From: Caballeronia fortuita
GTDB taxonomy: Bacteria > Pseudomonadota > Gammaproteobacteria > Burkholderiales > Burkholderiaceae
Direction: 5' to 3'
Assembly: GCF_001544835.2 (NCBI RefSeq)
Contig: NZ_FCNX02000003.1
Location: forward strand, 372,001 to 436,000
DNA length: 64,000 nt
Under the pieces are notes generated by a model that searched no databases, was not told where the DNA came from, and saw nothing but the letters and a program-made list of their open reading frames with translations. The position numbers were made by a program, and so were the translations under genes. Below, piece after piece: positions 26,067 through 34,580 of the stretch. How positions within the stretch are numbered: position 1 is the first letter of the stretch; each line of letters opens with the position of its first letter.

Positions 26067-27005
26067 ATGAGCGCATCTCCGCAGCCAGGCGCTTCCGGCC
26101 CGGATCTGCTGACGCCGGCCGCGCCCGCGCCGCAGTCCGGTCCGACTCGCGCGAGCCGTAGCGCGGGCTGGCTCACCTATGCGGGCGTCGCGCCCTTCTT
26201 TGCGTTCGCGCTGCTCTTCCTGTTGTTGCCCACCGCTTTTCTGATGATCGGCGCGTTTCAGGATGCGCAGGGACGCTTCACGCTGGCGAATCTTCGCGAA
26301 CTGTTTCAGCCCGCCGTGCTCGATGCGTACTGGATCAGCGTGAGGGTGAGCGTGGCATCCGCCGCCGGCGGAACGCTCTTCGGCGCGTTGCTTGCCTGGG
26401 CAGCGGTGCATGGCCGGCTGCCGGCGTGGGTTCGTCCGACGCTCATGACATTCTCGGGCGTCGCGTCCAACTTCGCGGGCGTGCCGCTCGCGTTCGCATT
26501 CATCTGCACGCTGGGACGCGTGGGCCTCGTGACGGTGCTGGCGCGCAAGTACCTCGGCTTCAATCTCTATTCCACCGGCTTCAGCATCCTCAGCTTCGTC
26601 GGACTGACCATTACCTACCTGTACTTCCAGATTCCGTTGATGGTTCTCATCATCACGCCCGCGCTCGACGGTCTCAAACGCGAGTGGCGCGAAGCGTGCG
26701 ACTGTCTAGGCGGCACGGCCGCGCAGTACTGGCGATACGTCGGTTTGCCGGTCCTGTGGCCGAGCCTTCTCGGCGCGGCGCTGCTTCTCTTCGCCAACGC
26801 GTTCGGCGCAGTGGCCACGGCCTATGCGCTGACGGGCAGTTCGCTCAACATCGTGCCGATCCTGCTGTACGCGCAGATTCGCGGCGACGTGCTGCATAAC
26901 CAGAACCTCGGTTATGCGCTCGCGCTCGGCATGATCGTGGTCACGGGCTTGTCGAACGGCGGCTACATCTGGTTGCGCGCGAGAGCCGAAAGGGGACGCG
27001 CATGA
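26067..27005 (+). CDS. ABC importer permease 1
   Basis: 312 residues. Six transmembrane helices after a cytoplasmic Pro/Ala-rich N-terminus; first helix FFAFALLFLLLPTAFLMIGA, and the ATPase-contact loop EAA-like motif EWREACDCLGGTAAQYWRYV with GLPVLWPSLLGA near residues 195-235. Binding-protein-dependent permease of the PotB type. The stop overlaps the start of the second permease by ATGA. Forms a heterodimer with it. Confidence 0.85.
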   Translation: MSASPQPGASGPDLLTPAAPAPQSGPTRASRSAGWLTYAGVAPFFAFALLFLLLPTAFLMIGAFQDAQGRFTLANLRELFQPAVLDAYWISVRVSVASAAGGTLFGALLAWAAVHGRLPAWVRPTLMTFSGVASNFAGVPLAFAFICTLGRVGLVTVLARKYLGFNLYSTGFSILSFVGLTITYLYFQIPLMVLIITPALDGLKREWREACDCLGGTAAQYWRYVGLPVLWPSLLGAALLLFANAFGAVATAYALTGSSLNIVPILLYAQIRGDVLHNQNLGYALALGMIVVTGLSNGGYIWLRARAERGRA

Positions 27006-27805
27006 AGACGCGCATGAAGACGCAATCGCGCGCGGGCGCCTGGATCGCGATGATCGTCGGCACGCTGTATTTTCTGATTCCGCTCGCGGCCACCTTCGAG
27101 TTCAGCCTGCGGATGCGCCGCGACACTTACAGTTTCGACGCGTATCGGGTGGTTCTGGGCGATCCGCGTTTTCAGGCGTCGTTCGGCTACTCGGTGCTGA
27201 TGGGCTTGCTCACCATCGTGATCGGCGTGCTGCTCGTCGTTCCAACCGCGTATTGGGTGCAACTGCGTCTGCCAAGGCTGCGGCCGGTCGTCGAGTTCAT
27301 CACCTTGCTGCCGCTCGTGATACCGGCCATCGTGATCGTCTTCGGTTATCTGCGCATCTATAACAGCAGCTCCGTCCTGCCGCTCACCGCCAACGAGCGT
27401 GCGACCGATCTGCTGCTCGTCTTCGGCTACGTCACGTTGTCGTTGCCGTACATGTACCGTGCCGTCGATGCGGGCATGCGCGCCGTCGACGTCCGCTCGC
27501 TGACCGAAGCCGCCGAATGTCTCGGCGCCGGCTGGACGACGATCCTTTTCCGCGTGATCTTTCCCAACGTGCGCTCGGGGATTCTGTCCGGTGCGTTCCT
27601 GACGTTCGCCGTCGTGATCGGCGAATTCACGATCGCGAGCCTGCTGGACCGTCCGGCGTTCGGACCTTATCTGCAACTGATCGGCGCGAATCGCGCATAC
27701 GAACCTTCGGCGCTGGCGATCATCGCGTTCGTCGTCACATGGGCATCGATGGGCCTGATCCAGGTGTTCGGATCGGCGCGCGCACTGGCCGGCCACAAAA
27801 CCTGA
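27002..27805 (+). CDS. ABC importer permease 2
   Basis: 267 residues, PotC-type. Six transmembrane helices, starting IAMIVGTLYFLIPLAATFEF. The ATPase-docking loop reads SLTEAAECLGAGWTTILFRV followed by IFPNVRSG, an EAA-x3-G motif close to consensus. Start ATG is inside the stop of permease 1 (ATGA), so the two are translated together. The ATPase gene follows after 19 bases. Confidence 0.86.
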   Translation: MKTRMKTQSRAGAWIAMIVGTLYFLIPLAATFEFSLRMRRDTYSFDAYRVVLGDPRFQASFGYSVLMGLLTIVIGVLLVVPTAYWVQLRLPRLRPVVEFITLLPLVIPAIVIVFGYLRIYNSSSVLPLTANERATDLLLVFGYVTLSLPYMYRAVDAGMRAVDVRSLTEAAECLGAGWTTILFRVIFPNVRSGILSGAFLTFAVVIGEFTIASLLDRPAFGPYLQLIGANRAYEPSALAIIAFVVTWASMGLIQVFGSARALAGHKT

Positions 27806-27824
27806 ACCGACGAGGCCGCGACCT

Positions 27825-28895
27825 ATGCCATTTCTCGAAATCGACGACCTTCACAAAACGTTCGGGCCGAACGTCGCGCTGCATCGGTTCGATATGACGA
27901 TCGAGCAGGGCGAAATCATCACGTTTCTCGGTCCGTCGGGTTGCGGCAAGACGACGGTGCTGCGCATGATTGCCGGATTCGAGACGCCCACGCGCGGCAC
28001 GATCCGTCTGAATGGACGCAACGTCACGCACATGCGTACGCGCGATCGCGCCGTCGGCATGGTCTTTCAGGCGTATGCGCTCTTCCCGAACATGACGGTG
28101 GCGCAGAACATCGGCTTTGGGTTGAAGGTGGCGAAGCGTTCGCAGAAGGAGATCGACGCGCGCGTGTCCGAGATGCTCGAACTCATCAAGCTGCCGCAAC
28201 TCGCCGCGCGCTATCCGTGGCAATTGTCGGGCGGTCAGCAACAGCGCGTGGCGCTGGCGCGCGCGCTCGCGAGCAAGCCGCAAGTGCTGTTGCTGGACGA
28301 ACCGTTGTCCGCGCTCGACGCGAAAATCCGCGTGTCGTTGCGCGAGGACATTCGTGCGCTGCAGCGTGAGCTAGGCATTACATCGATTTTCGTCACGCAC
28401 GATCAGGAAGAAGCGTTGTCGATTTCCGACCGTATCGTGGTGATGAACGACGGGCGCGTCGAACAGATCGGCTCGCCGCTCGACATCTACAATTTTCCGC
28501 GCACGCGCTTCGTCGCATCGTTCGTCGGGACGCTTAACATTCTGGCCGGGCGCGTGATCGATCCCGGAAGCGGGCGCATCGCGGTCGATGGCCAGGAACT
28601 CGTGACGTCGCGCCCGCTGCCGCCGGATGATGCCGGCAAGGAACGATTGCTGGCGCTGCGCCCCGAAGCGATCATGCTGGAGCCGCCGTCGAACGGGCGG
28701 AATTCGCTCGCCGCCACCGTCGAGCAGATCAGCTTTCTGGGCGCCGTGGTTCGCATTCGCGCGCGGGTCAGCAACGCGGTCGTCTCGCTCGATGTCTTCA
28801 ACGACCCCAACAGGATTCTGCCGGAATGCGGACAGCCGGTTGCGCTCGGGTTTTCTCACGACAACCTTCTCGTGCTCGATGAGAATGCACGCTAG
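27825..28895 (+). CDS. ABC importer ATPase with TOBE domain
   Basis: 356 residues. Walker A GPSGCGKT (about 36-43), Q-loop VFQAYALFPNMTV, signature LSGGQQQR, Walker B VLLLDEPLSALDAK and switch His FVTHDQEEALSI; the C-terminal part (from about 240) is a TOBE-type regulatory domain (GRIAVDGQELV, LALRPEAIMLEP, EQISFLGAVVRI). PotA/UgpC/FbpC-like. Energises the two permeases encoded just upstream. Confidence 0.9.
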   Translation: MPFLEIDDLHKTFGPNVALHRFDMTIEQGEIITFLGPSGCGKTTVLRMIAGFETPTRGTIRLNGRNVTHMRTRDRAVGMVFQAYALFPNMTVAQNIGFGLKVAKRSQKEIDARVSEMLELIKLPQLAARYPWQLSGGQQQRVALARALASKPQVLLLDEPLSALDAKIRVSLREDIRALQRELGITSIFVTHDQEEALSISDRIVVMNDGRVEQIGSPLDIYNFPRTRFVASFVGTLNILAGRVIDPGSGRIAVDGQELVTSRPLPPDDAGKERLLALRPEAIMLEPPSNGRNSLAATVEQISFLGAVVRIRARVSNAVVSLDVFNDPNRILPECGQPVALGFSHDNLLVLDENAR

Positions 28896-29065
28896 CCAAC
28901 GCGCCGTCATTCAGGAGCACGAGTTCGAGCAGCAGCATCGTTCGGTGAAACGAACCGAAAGGCCGGCAGTCCAGTCGTCAACTCAACATTCTTCTGGCGA
29001 AGTCCTGCGTGAACTAGGCCGCACGTATGCTCGATGCGTTGGTGATTGCTTGGGCCAATACCCAC

Positions 29066-30043
29066 TCAATCATGCTTTTCCCAATCCTTCGTCTCGACCA
29101 GAAATGCATCGATTTCCTGCCAGAACTGATCGGATGGGGTTTCAGCGAGACGCGCGAAAGACTCGTTGAATTCGTCTGCGGTTTTCGCGCCGAAAACGAT
29201 GGTGTTTACCGCCGGATGCCGCAGCGGAAAATGCAGGGCAGCAGTAGCCAGCGACACGTCATGGCGCCGGCAAATGCGTTCTAGTCCCGCCGTTTGCAAC
29301 AGGACTTCCTGTGTCGCGGGCCGCATGTTGTAGAAGGCGTCGGGACGCGAGCCGGTCGCGAGAATGCCCGAGTTGAATGGCGACGCTGCGATCCAGTCTA
29401 TGCCTTTCTCGGCGCAATGCTCCAGCAAGGCGGTGCTGCGCGTCCGAAGCAACGAGTACTCTCCCGCGGGCATGACGAGATCGACGTCGGCCAGCTCGGC
29501 GAAGTCCAGACAGGCCTGCCAGTTCATACTGGCGACACCTATCGCGCCGACTACTTTCTCATCCTTGAGTCGCTGCAACGCCGGAAACGCACCTTCGACG
29601 GCCGTCTTGAGTTCCTTGCGATACGCCGTCCGCGCAAAGCCAGGATCGAGATCGTGGATAAAAACCGCATCGAGACGATCGACCTTGAGTCGCGAGAGAC
29701 TGCGCTCTACCGATCGGAGCGTCGTGTCGTACGTGTAGTCCAGATAGAAGTCGCTGCCGCCGGGCAAAGAGCTCGCACCGGGCCGGCTCAAGTACCTGCC
29801 GAGCTTGGTCGATACATGCAACTCGTCTCGCGGATACGCTGCCAGCGCCGAGCCAAGCCGCTGCTCGCTCTCACCGCCAAGATAAGCCGCCGAGGTATCG
29901 AAATATCGAACGCCGTTCGCCCACGCGGCGTGAATCATGTCGAAGAACGCCTGCTCGCCCGCGGCGTTCGCGAGGCTCCCGGCTCCGACTCCTACCTGAG
30001 GAAACTTGACGGTTCCCTTCGGCTCTGCAGTTCGCGCGTGCAT
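29066..30043 (-). CDS. aldo/keto reductase (aldose/pyridoxal dehydrogenase-like)
   Basis: 325 residues, TIM-barrel AKR. Catalytic tetrad: Asp and Tyr in YFDTSAAYLGGESEQRLG, Lys in VSTKLGR, His in VFIHDLD. The start region TVKFPQVGVGAGSLAN and the FDTSAAYG-like block match D-threo-aldose/L-fucose/pyridoxal dehydrogenases. It ends the minus-strand hydroxyquinol operon, 94 bases after the IclR gene, so an alcohol-ketone redox step on a cyclic polyol or sugar-like substrate is plausible. The substrate is not deducible. Confidence 0.82.
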   Translation of the reverse strand: MHARTAEPKGTVKFPQVGVGAGSLANAAGEQAFFDMIHAAWANGVRYFDTSAAYLGGESEQRLGSALAAYPRDELHVSTKLGRYLSRPGASSLPGGSDFYLDYTYDTTLRSVERSLSRLKVDRLDAVFIHDLDPGFARTAYRKELKTAVEGAFPALQRLKDEKVVGAIGVASMNWQACLDFAELADVDLVMPAGEYSLLRTRSTALLEHCAEKGIDWIAASPFNSGILATGSRPDAFYNMRPATQEVLLQTAGLERICRRHDVSLATAALHFPLRHPAVNTIVFGAKTADEFNESFARLAETPSDQFWQEIDAFLVETKDWEKHD

Positions 30044-30137
30044 TACGTTCGGTATCCTATTACGAGAAGTTCAGAGAATCGCGATCAAGCTCGTGGCGGA
30101 CGCAAAAAGGCCGGCCGCTGAACATGTATCAGTGGGC

Positions 30138-30929
30138 TTACCGGGTATGTTCGTTGGCGGCGATGTAATCTCGGCGCACGCGTTCCGCGGCGGCCTGGAG
30201 AACGGTGACGGCCCGTGCGCCGACACGTTCCGAATATCGCACCGACGGAATCGCGACGTTCAGCGATCCGAGCGGAAAGCCCGACGACGACAACACCGGC
30301 ACGCCCACGCCGACGATGCCTGGCGTGTATTCGTCCATCGAATACGCGACTCCGGTCTGCCGGATCGTTTCGATCTGTGCGAGCAGCGCCTTCTTTACCG
30401 TGATTGTCTTGGGTGTGATGGCCTGCATTTTCACGGTCTTGATGTACTCGCTGCGCATCTGATCCGGAAGGAACGCGAGGATAACTTTCCCACCCGACAC
30501 CGCATAAAGCGGCGCAAGGTCGCCGAGCCGCAGATGCGACACCAACCGCTGCGGGCTGGTCACCGTCGCGACGACCTCAACCTGATCGCCCTTGAGTTGA
30601 TTGAGCGCGCACGACTCCAGCGTCTTCTGTGTAACTTCCGCCAGCGCCGGCTGCGCGCAACTGACGAGCGAGCGGCTATGCGTGGACTGTTGTGAAAGCC
30701 GGATCAGCGCTTCGCCGAGCCGATAACCCTTGGTGACGGGGACGAATTCGACAAAGCCACGAGCCGTGAGGTTCTTGAGCAGCTTGGTCAGCGAACTTTT
30801 CGGTATGTCCAGCGCTTCCGCAATTTCCGTGTGGGACATTTCGCGTCCCCATCTCGCGAGCAACTCGATCACGTCGAGCACGCGATCCGCCGACTTCACC
30901 ACTCCATTTGATTCGTCTTCCAACAACAT
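30138..30929 (-). CDS. IclR-family regulator
   Basis: 263 residues. N-terminal winged HTH (ADRVLDVIELLARWGREMSH, EIAEALDIPKSSLTKLLKNL) and C-terminal effector domain (LRLGDLAPLYAVSGGKVILA, TGVAYSMDEYTPGIVGVGVP, then VLSSSGFPLGSLNVAIP). IclR proteins often control aromatic catabolism, here the hydroxyquinol genes. Immediately before its start (30941-30956) is a 16-base site similar to two sites in the divergent promoter region at 34.4-34.5 kb, pointing to autoregulation and operon control. Confidence 0.88.
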   Translation of the reverse strand: MLLEDESNGVVKSADRVLDVIELLARWGREMSHTEIAEALDIPKSSLTKLLKNLTARGFVEFVPVTKGYRLGEALIRLSQQSTHSRSLVSCAQPALAEVTQKTLESCALNQLKGDQVEVVATVTSPQRLVSHLRLGDLAPLYAVSGGKVILAFLPDQMRSEYIKTVKMQAITPKTITVKKALLAQIETIRQTGVAYSMDEYTPGIVGVGVPVLSSSGFPLGSLNVAIPSVRYSERVGARAVTVLQAAAERVRRDYIAANEHTR

Positions 30930-30940
30930 GTCCGGCTCCT

Positions 30941-30956
30941 GTTTACGTATGGAAAC
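30941..30956. promoter_or_regulatory. candidate IclR operator (site B)
   Basis: GTTTACGTATGGAAAC, directly upstream of the IclR gene. It matches GTTCCCGTATGGGAAT at 34488-34503 in 12 of 16 positions and the reverse of 34416-34431 in 10 of 16. Placement at both control regions of one catabolic cluster suggests a regulator site; binding is inferred. Confidence 0.5.
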
Positions 30957-30965
30957 ATACTAGCA

Positions 30966-31775
30966 TCAGGATGCTGGGCCATCGAGGAACGTCCGCATGC
31001 GCGCATGGATGCGTCTCGCCTGTTCGTCGAACGGCAGGCCGCGTAGCGCGAGCGTCGGTGCTTCGACAGCGAGTGGAAGATCTGGCCGCAGTTTAGACAG
31101 CAGTTCGCGCAGCGGTAATTCACCGTCGCCGGGCAGCAGCCGGGCTGTTCTCGCTTCCTGTCGCCGTGCTTCGAGAGACTGCGGTGCGAGGCTCGGTGCA
31201 TCGCAGATCTGAATGTATTCGATCAGCGCCGGGTCGATCACATCGATCTCCTCGCACGTCGCACCCGAACGAAAAAACTGCAGTGCGTCGATGAGTATGC
31301 GCGCGTTCGGCCGTCCGCTGGCTCGCACGAGGTCGAGCGCGTCGGTGGGCGTACCGACCGCGCAGTACGTGATCGCTTCGAGTCCGACAGAAAGGTCAAA
31401 GCCGTCCGCCGCTTCGCATAGACGGCTGAAGTTGTCCCGGAGGCGATCGCGTTCGGTGTCGTTGCCGACACAGAGCACGTGCCGCGCACCGAGCATGCGA
31501 CCCGCTTCGAGAGCAGGCAGCAGTGACGCGACATCCGTCTGCGGACTCAGCCAGATGGCCTCGATATCCAGCAGCCTGACGCCCGTTGCGTCGAGTCGCG
31601 TGCGTAACGCGCGGATGAGCGCGGGATCGTTCGCGACGTCCACGATCGAATCGGCGGCGGTAGGCGCGACCAATCGCAAACCGCAATATTCAAATCCCGC
31701 AGCGGCGGCCGCATCGACGAGTTGCAGCGGATGCGCATCGAGGATAGTTAGATGATGCAACGACAGTTCATACAT
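30966..31775 (-). CDS. sugar phosphate isomerase/epimerase-like TIM-barrel protein
   Basis: 269 residues from the Met of MYELSLHHLTILD; an upstream in-frame Met would add seven residues. Xylose-isomerase-like/AP-endonuclease-2 fold: LVDAAAAAGFEYCGLRL, LLDIEAIWL, GARHVLCVGN, VGLEAITYC, ARILIDALQFFRSG, YIQICDAP and LAVEAPTL. The metal ligands are expected at the Glu/Asp/His positions of these strand ends (E in GLEAIT, D in ILIDALQF, E in AVEAP). Members include inosose dehydratase, dehydroshikimate dehydratase and various epimerases. It lies between the ring-cleavage dioxygenase and IclR genes, so it may form or reshape the ring upstream of hydroxyquinol. Confidence 0.8.
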   Translation of the reverse strand: MYELSLHHLTILDAHPLQLVDAAAAAGFEYCGLRLVAPTAADSIVDVANDPALIRALRTRLDATGVRLLDIEAIWLSPQTDVASLLPALEAGRMLGARHVLCVGNDTERDRLRDNFSRLCEAADGFDLSVGLEAITYCAVGTPTDALDLVRASGRPNARILIDALQFFRSGATCEEIDVIDPALIEYIQICDAPSLAPQSLEARRQEARTARLLPGDGELPLRELLSKLRPDLPLAVEAPTLALRGLPFDEQARRIHARMRTFLDGPAS

Positions 31776-31820
31776 GGGAACGCGTCCATAACGCAAAGAA
31801 AGTCTCGCGGCGCAGAGCGA

Positions 31821-32687
31821 TCAGTTCTGCAGCGGCAGCACGAAATCATAGGCAAGCAGGGCACTCGAAACGTCGACGCGATGTCCGGCCGGACTCAGGC
31901 CCGGTTCCAGCGGCACCAAGGGCTCGATCAGTGCGTCCTTCACGCCGAACACGACGTCCGAATCCAGGTAGATGTCGCCGCTCAGGAACACATGCGTAAC
32001 GAGCGTCTGAAAGCCGGGCGCACTGACGCGGAAGTGCACGTGGGCCGGGCGGTAAGGGTGTCGTCCTTGCGCGGCGAGCATTCGGCCAACGGGGCCGTCA
32101 CTCGGGATCGGATAGGCTGCGGGCACGATCGAGCGATACCAGAATGCGCCATCCGGATCGGTCAGGAAGCGCGCGCGCATGTGCCGGTCCGCCTTGCCCG
32201 CCGCCTTCTGCACGTCATAGAATCCTTGACTGTCCGCATGCCACGTCTCCACCAGCGCGCCTGCGATCGCTTTCCCATTCAGATCGCGTACGGTGCCTTC
32301 CACCAGCAGAGGTTCGCCCGGCGCGCCTTCTGCGATCGAGGCGCCGAGCGGCAGCGTAACCGCTTCTTCGATATAGAACGGGCCGAGCACCGTGGTTTGC
32401 GTCGCGTCGCCGGGATAGCGATGATTGATCGCGTCCACCAGCATCGATACACCGAGCGTGTCGGATAACAGAATGAATTCCTGCCGGGTGTCGGTGCACA
32501 TCTGTCCCGTCTGCGTAAGAAAGCGAATCGCAGCGGCCCATTCGTCTTCGGTCGGCTCGATCTCTTTGACGAACGCATGCAGATGACGAACCAGCGCGTC
32601 GCTGATCTGGTGCACGCGCTTGCTCTTGCTTCCCGCAAGACGCTCGATGACCGCTGCGGTGATGTTGTCTTCGTTGAAGTTGCGCAT
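31821..32687 (-). CDS. hydroxyquinol 1,2-dioxygenase (intradiol)
   Basis: 288 residues from MRNFNEDNITAA. N-terminal helical dimerisation domain (RLAGSKSKRVHQISDALVRH) and the intradiol core with the nonheme Fe(III) ligands: Tyr in GAFWYRSIVPAAYPIPSDGP (two Tyr) and the two His in RPAHVHFRV. TVLGPFYIEEAVTLPLGASI and ETWHADSQGFYDVQ are typical of hydroxyquinol rather than catechol dioxygenases. It opens hydroxyquinol to maleylacetate, the substrate of the reductase encoded just upstream. Twelve residues of spacing (10 bases) separate the two genes. Confidence 0.9.
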   Translation of the reverse strand: MRNFNEDNITAAVIERLAGSKSKRVHQISDALVRHLHAFVKEIEPTEDEWAAAIRFLTQTGQMCTDTRQEFILLSDTLGVSMLVDAINHRYPGDATQTTVLGPFYIEEAVTLPLGASIAEGAPGEPLLVEGTVRDLNGKAIAGALVETWHADSQGFYDVQKAAGKADRHMRARFLTDPDGAFWYRSIVPAAYPIPSDGPVGRMLAAQGRHPYRPAHVHFRVSAPGFQTLVTHVFLSGDIYLDSDVVFGVKDALIEPLVPLEPGLSPAGHRVDVSSALLAYDFVLPLQN

Positions 32688-32697
32688 TGCGTGTTCC

Positions 32698-33783
32698 TTA
32701 CAGCGGATCGGGTTGTGGTGCTGTGCCGCGCCATGCTCTTTCGAGCATTGCCCTGATCGACTGATAGTCCGGCGTGCGCGGATTCGCATAGGTCTCCTGC
32801 AGCACCAGTTCGGCCGCGCGCCCGATGCCCTCGTGCGGCATGCGGATCTCGGCAAGAGACTGCGGAACATGCAGCCTGGCTGCGAGCGCTTGCAATCCGG
32901 TCCATGCGTCATCGGCGCCAAGCGCGCGTGCGATGCGGCGCATCGCATGAGGCGCCGCGCCAGCCTGATAAGCGACGACGTGCGCAAGCATGATCGCATG
33001 CGTGTCCGCGTGCGGCAGATCGAAGGTGCCGCCGAGCACATGACAGACTTTGTGATGCAGCGCCATGCCGACGGAGCCGAGGCATGTTCCGCACAACCAC
33101 GCGCCGTATTGTGCGTGGCTGCGCGCATCATGACTCGCGGGATTGGCGAGAATCTCGGGCAACGCGGCGGCGAGGGCCGCGATACCCTGTTCCGCCATGA
33201 TCGATGTGACTGGATTGGCGTCGACGGAGTAGAGCGCTTCCACCGCGTGAGCTATCGCGTTCAGACCGCTCGTTGCCGACAAGCGCGCCGGCAGCGTCAG
33301 GGTGAGTTCGACATCGTAGATCACGGCCTCCGGCAACACGTCGAGCGTACGACGCGTGCGTTTCTCCCCGTCCTGTGTTTCGCCGATGATCGGTGTCACC
33401 TCAGAGCCGGCGTACGTAGTGGGCAGCGCGATTTGCGGCAGGCCGGTGCGGAGTGCAAGCGCTTTCGCGAGGCCGATTGCCGAGCCGCCGCCCACGGCTA
33501 TCAGGCAGTCGGCACGAACTTCCCGCGCGACCATGAGTGCACGCGATGTCACATCCCATGGCGTGTGCATCGCGGCCTCGGAAAAGATATGAGTCGACGA
33601 TCCCGCGAACAACGACGCGATGGCGTCAGCCAAAACCTGCTGCTCCGGCGTACAGACGATCAACGGAAGCGTGCAACCCAGTTGCCGCGCGACTTCAGGC
33701 GTTTCTCGACGCCTGCCCGCGCCGAACAGCACGCGCGAAGGCAGCGCATGGTAATCGAAGCGTATCGGCGAGACGTCCTCCAT
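32698..33783 (-). CDS. maleylacetate reductase
   Basis: 361 residues, iron-type alcohol dehydrogenase family. Coenzyme region CLIAVGGGSAIGLAKALALR, IALPTTYAGSEVTPI, and the metal-binding block GMALHHKVCHVLGGTFDLPH with following ADTHAIMLAH are diagnostic of maleylacetate reductase. It reduces maleylacetate to 3-oxoadipate. The start ATG overlaps the stop of the NTF2-like gene (ATGA). The pairing with the adjacent dioxygenase gives a complete hydroxyquinol lower pathway. Confidence 0.92.
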   Translation of the reverse strand: MEDVSPIRFDYHALPSRVLFGAGRRRETPEVARQLGCTLPLIVCTPEQQVLADAIASLFAGSSTHIFSEAAMHTPWDVTSRALMVAREVRADCLIAVGGGSAIGLAKALALRTGLPQIALPTTYAGSEVTPIIGETQDGEKRTRRTLDVLPEAVIYDVELTLTLPARLSATSGLNAIAHAVEALYSVDANPVTSIMAEQGIAALAAALPEILANPASHDARSHAQYGAWLCGTCLGSVGMALHHKVCHVLGGTFDLPHADTHAIMLAHVVAYQAGAAPHAMRRIARALGADDAWTGLQALAARLHVPQSLAEIRMPHEGIGRAAELVLQETYANPRTPDYQSIRAMLERAWRGTAPQPDPL

Positions 33784-34382
33784 CACAGCGCCCCGCTTTG
33801 CAGATACTGGCGGCCGCGCGCATAGAGCGCTTCGACTTCCGGGCCCGTCAGCGTCGGCATGTCGCGTTTGACCTTGTAGCCGATACGGGTCTGCATGTAC
33901 GCGAGATGCCGATAACCAGCTGGAAACTCGGCCAGCAGCGCCGCATCGAGAACGGGACGGGCGTCCGGACTGACAGTATCCAGCCGGTCCTTTTCGTAGA
34001 TGGGCTGGCGAAGCAGCAGCAGCCATCGGTCGTCGACCTTCTCCAGGAAGTCGTAGAAGCGGCCGGTGCACACGACGTCGCATAACGTGCCTTCGACTTC
34101 TCCACGCTGCGAAATGGTCATCTTCGTCTGTGCGACGGCACGCGAGCCGTTCACTTCGATCGACGCGCCGCCCAGAAAATGCAGGATGCTCACGCCGTTC
34201 GCCCAACCGGCCTTCGTCACTTCGATGAACTCACGACCGCTTCCCTGGAACCACGTCGCCATCATGCGGCCGTCCGGATGCCAGAGCGTCGCGAAACGCT
34301 CCCAGTCTCCGGCATCTCGCCATACCGCCCAGTTTTCGATCGTCTCGCGGATCATCAATCGATCAATCATCGCCTGTTCCAT
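33783..34382 (-). CDS. NTF2/SnoaL-like protein, possible dehydratase or isomerase
   Basis: 199 residues, first gene of the minus-strand hydroxyquinol operon. The N-terminal 130 residues are a SnoaL-like cone: IRETIENWAVWRDAGDWERF, then ATLWHPDGRMMATWFQGSGR and VNGSRAVAQTKMTISQRGEV; a helical extension follows. WRDAGDWERFATLWHPDG is characteristic of ring-hydroxylating-dioxygenase-beta and scytalone-dehydratase-like members of the fold. Translation is coupled to the reductase gene by ATGA. Given the absence of a monooxygenase, it could act as a dehydratase in ring formation; this is inference. Confidence 0.78.
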   Translation of the reverse strand: MEQAMIDRLMIRETIENWAVWRDAGDWERFATLWHPDGRMMATWFQGSGREFIEVTKAGWANGVSILHFLGGASIEVNGSRAVAQTKMTISQRGEVEGTLCDVVCTGRFYDFLEKVDDRWLLLLRQPIYEKDRLDTVSPDARPVLDAALLAEFPAGYRHLAYMQTRIGYKVKRDMPTLTGPEVEALYARGRQYLQSGAL

Positions 34383-34415
34383 CTATCGGTTCTCCTTGTT
34401 CACACTCGGAAATTC

Positions 34416-34431
34416 GTTTCCATGTTGGTAC
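34416..34431. promoter_or_regulatory. candidate IclR operator (site C)
   Basis: GTTTCCATGTTGGTAC, 34 bases before the NTF2-like start on the minus strand. The reverse complement ends ATGGAAAC like site B at 30941. Weaker of the three matches. Confidence 0.35.
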
Positions 34432-34487
34432 GTACAGACGCACCTGGTCAAGCGGTTTTTGCAGTGAACCGGGACATTCCCTAATTC

Positions 34488-34503
34488 GTTCCCGTATGGG
34501 AAT
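34488..34503. promoter_or_regulatory. candidate IclR operator (site A)
   Basis: GTTCCCGTATGGGAAT contains the perfect 5-bp inverted repeat TTCCC/GGGAA with four central bases, sits in the divergent region between the NTF2-like and SDR genes, and shares 12 of 16 bases with site B upstream of the IclR gene. Confidence 0.5.
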
Positions 34504-34580
34504 GACCGGCGAAGTGGCTGTTGACGAGCCAAAGTCTGGTTTCTATCGTGGAACCAGGTGACATGGAGGAACAAAAGGAT

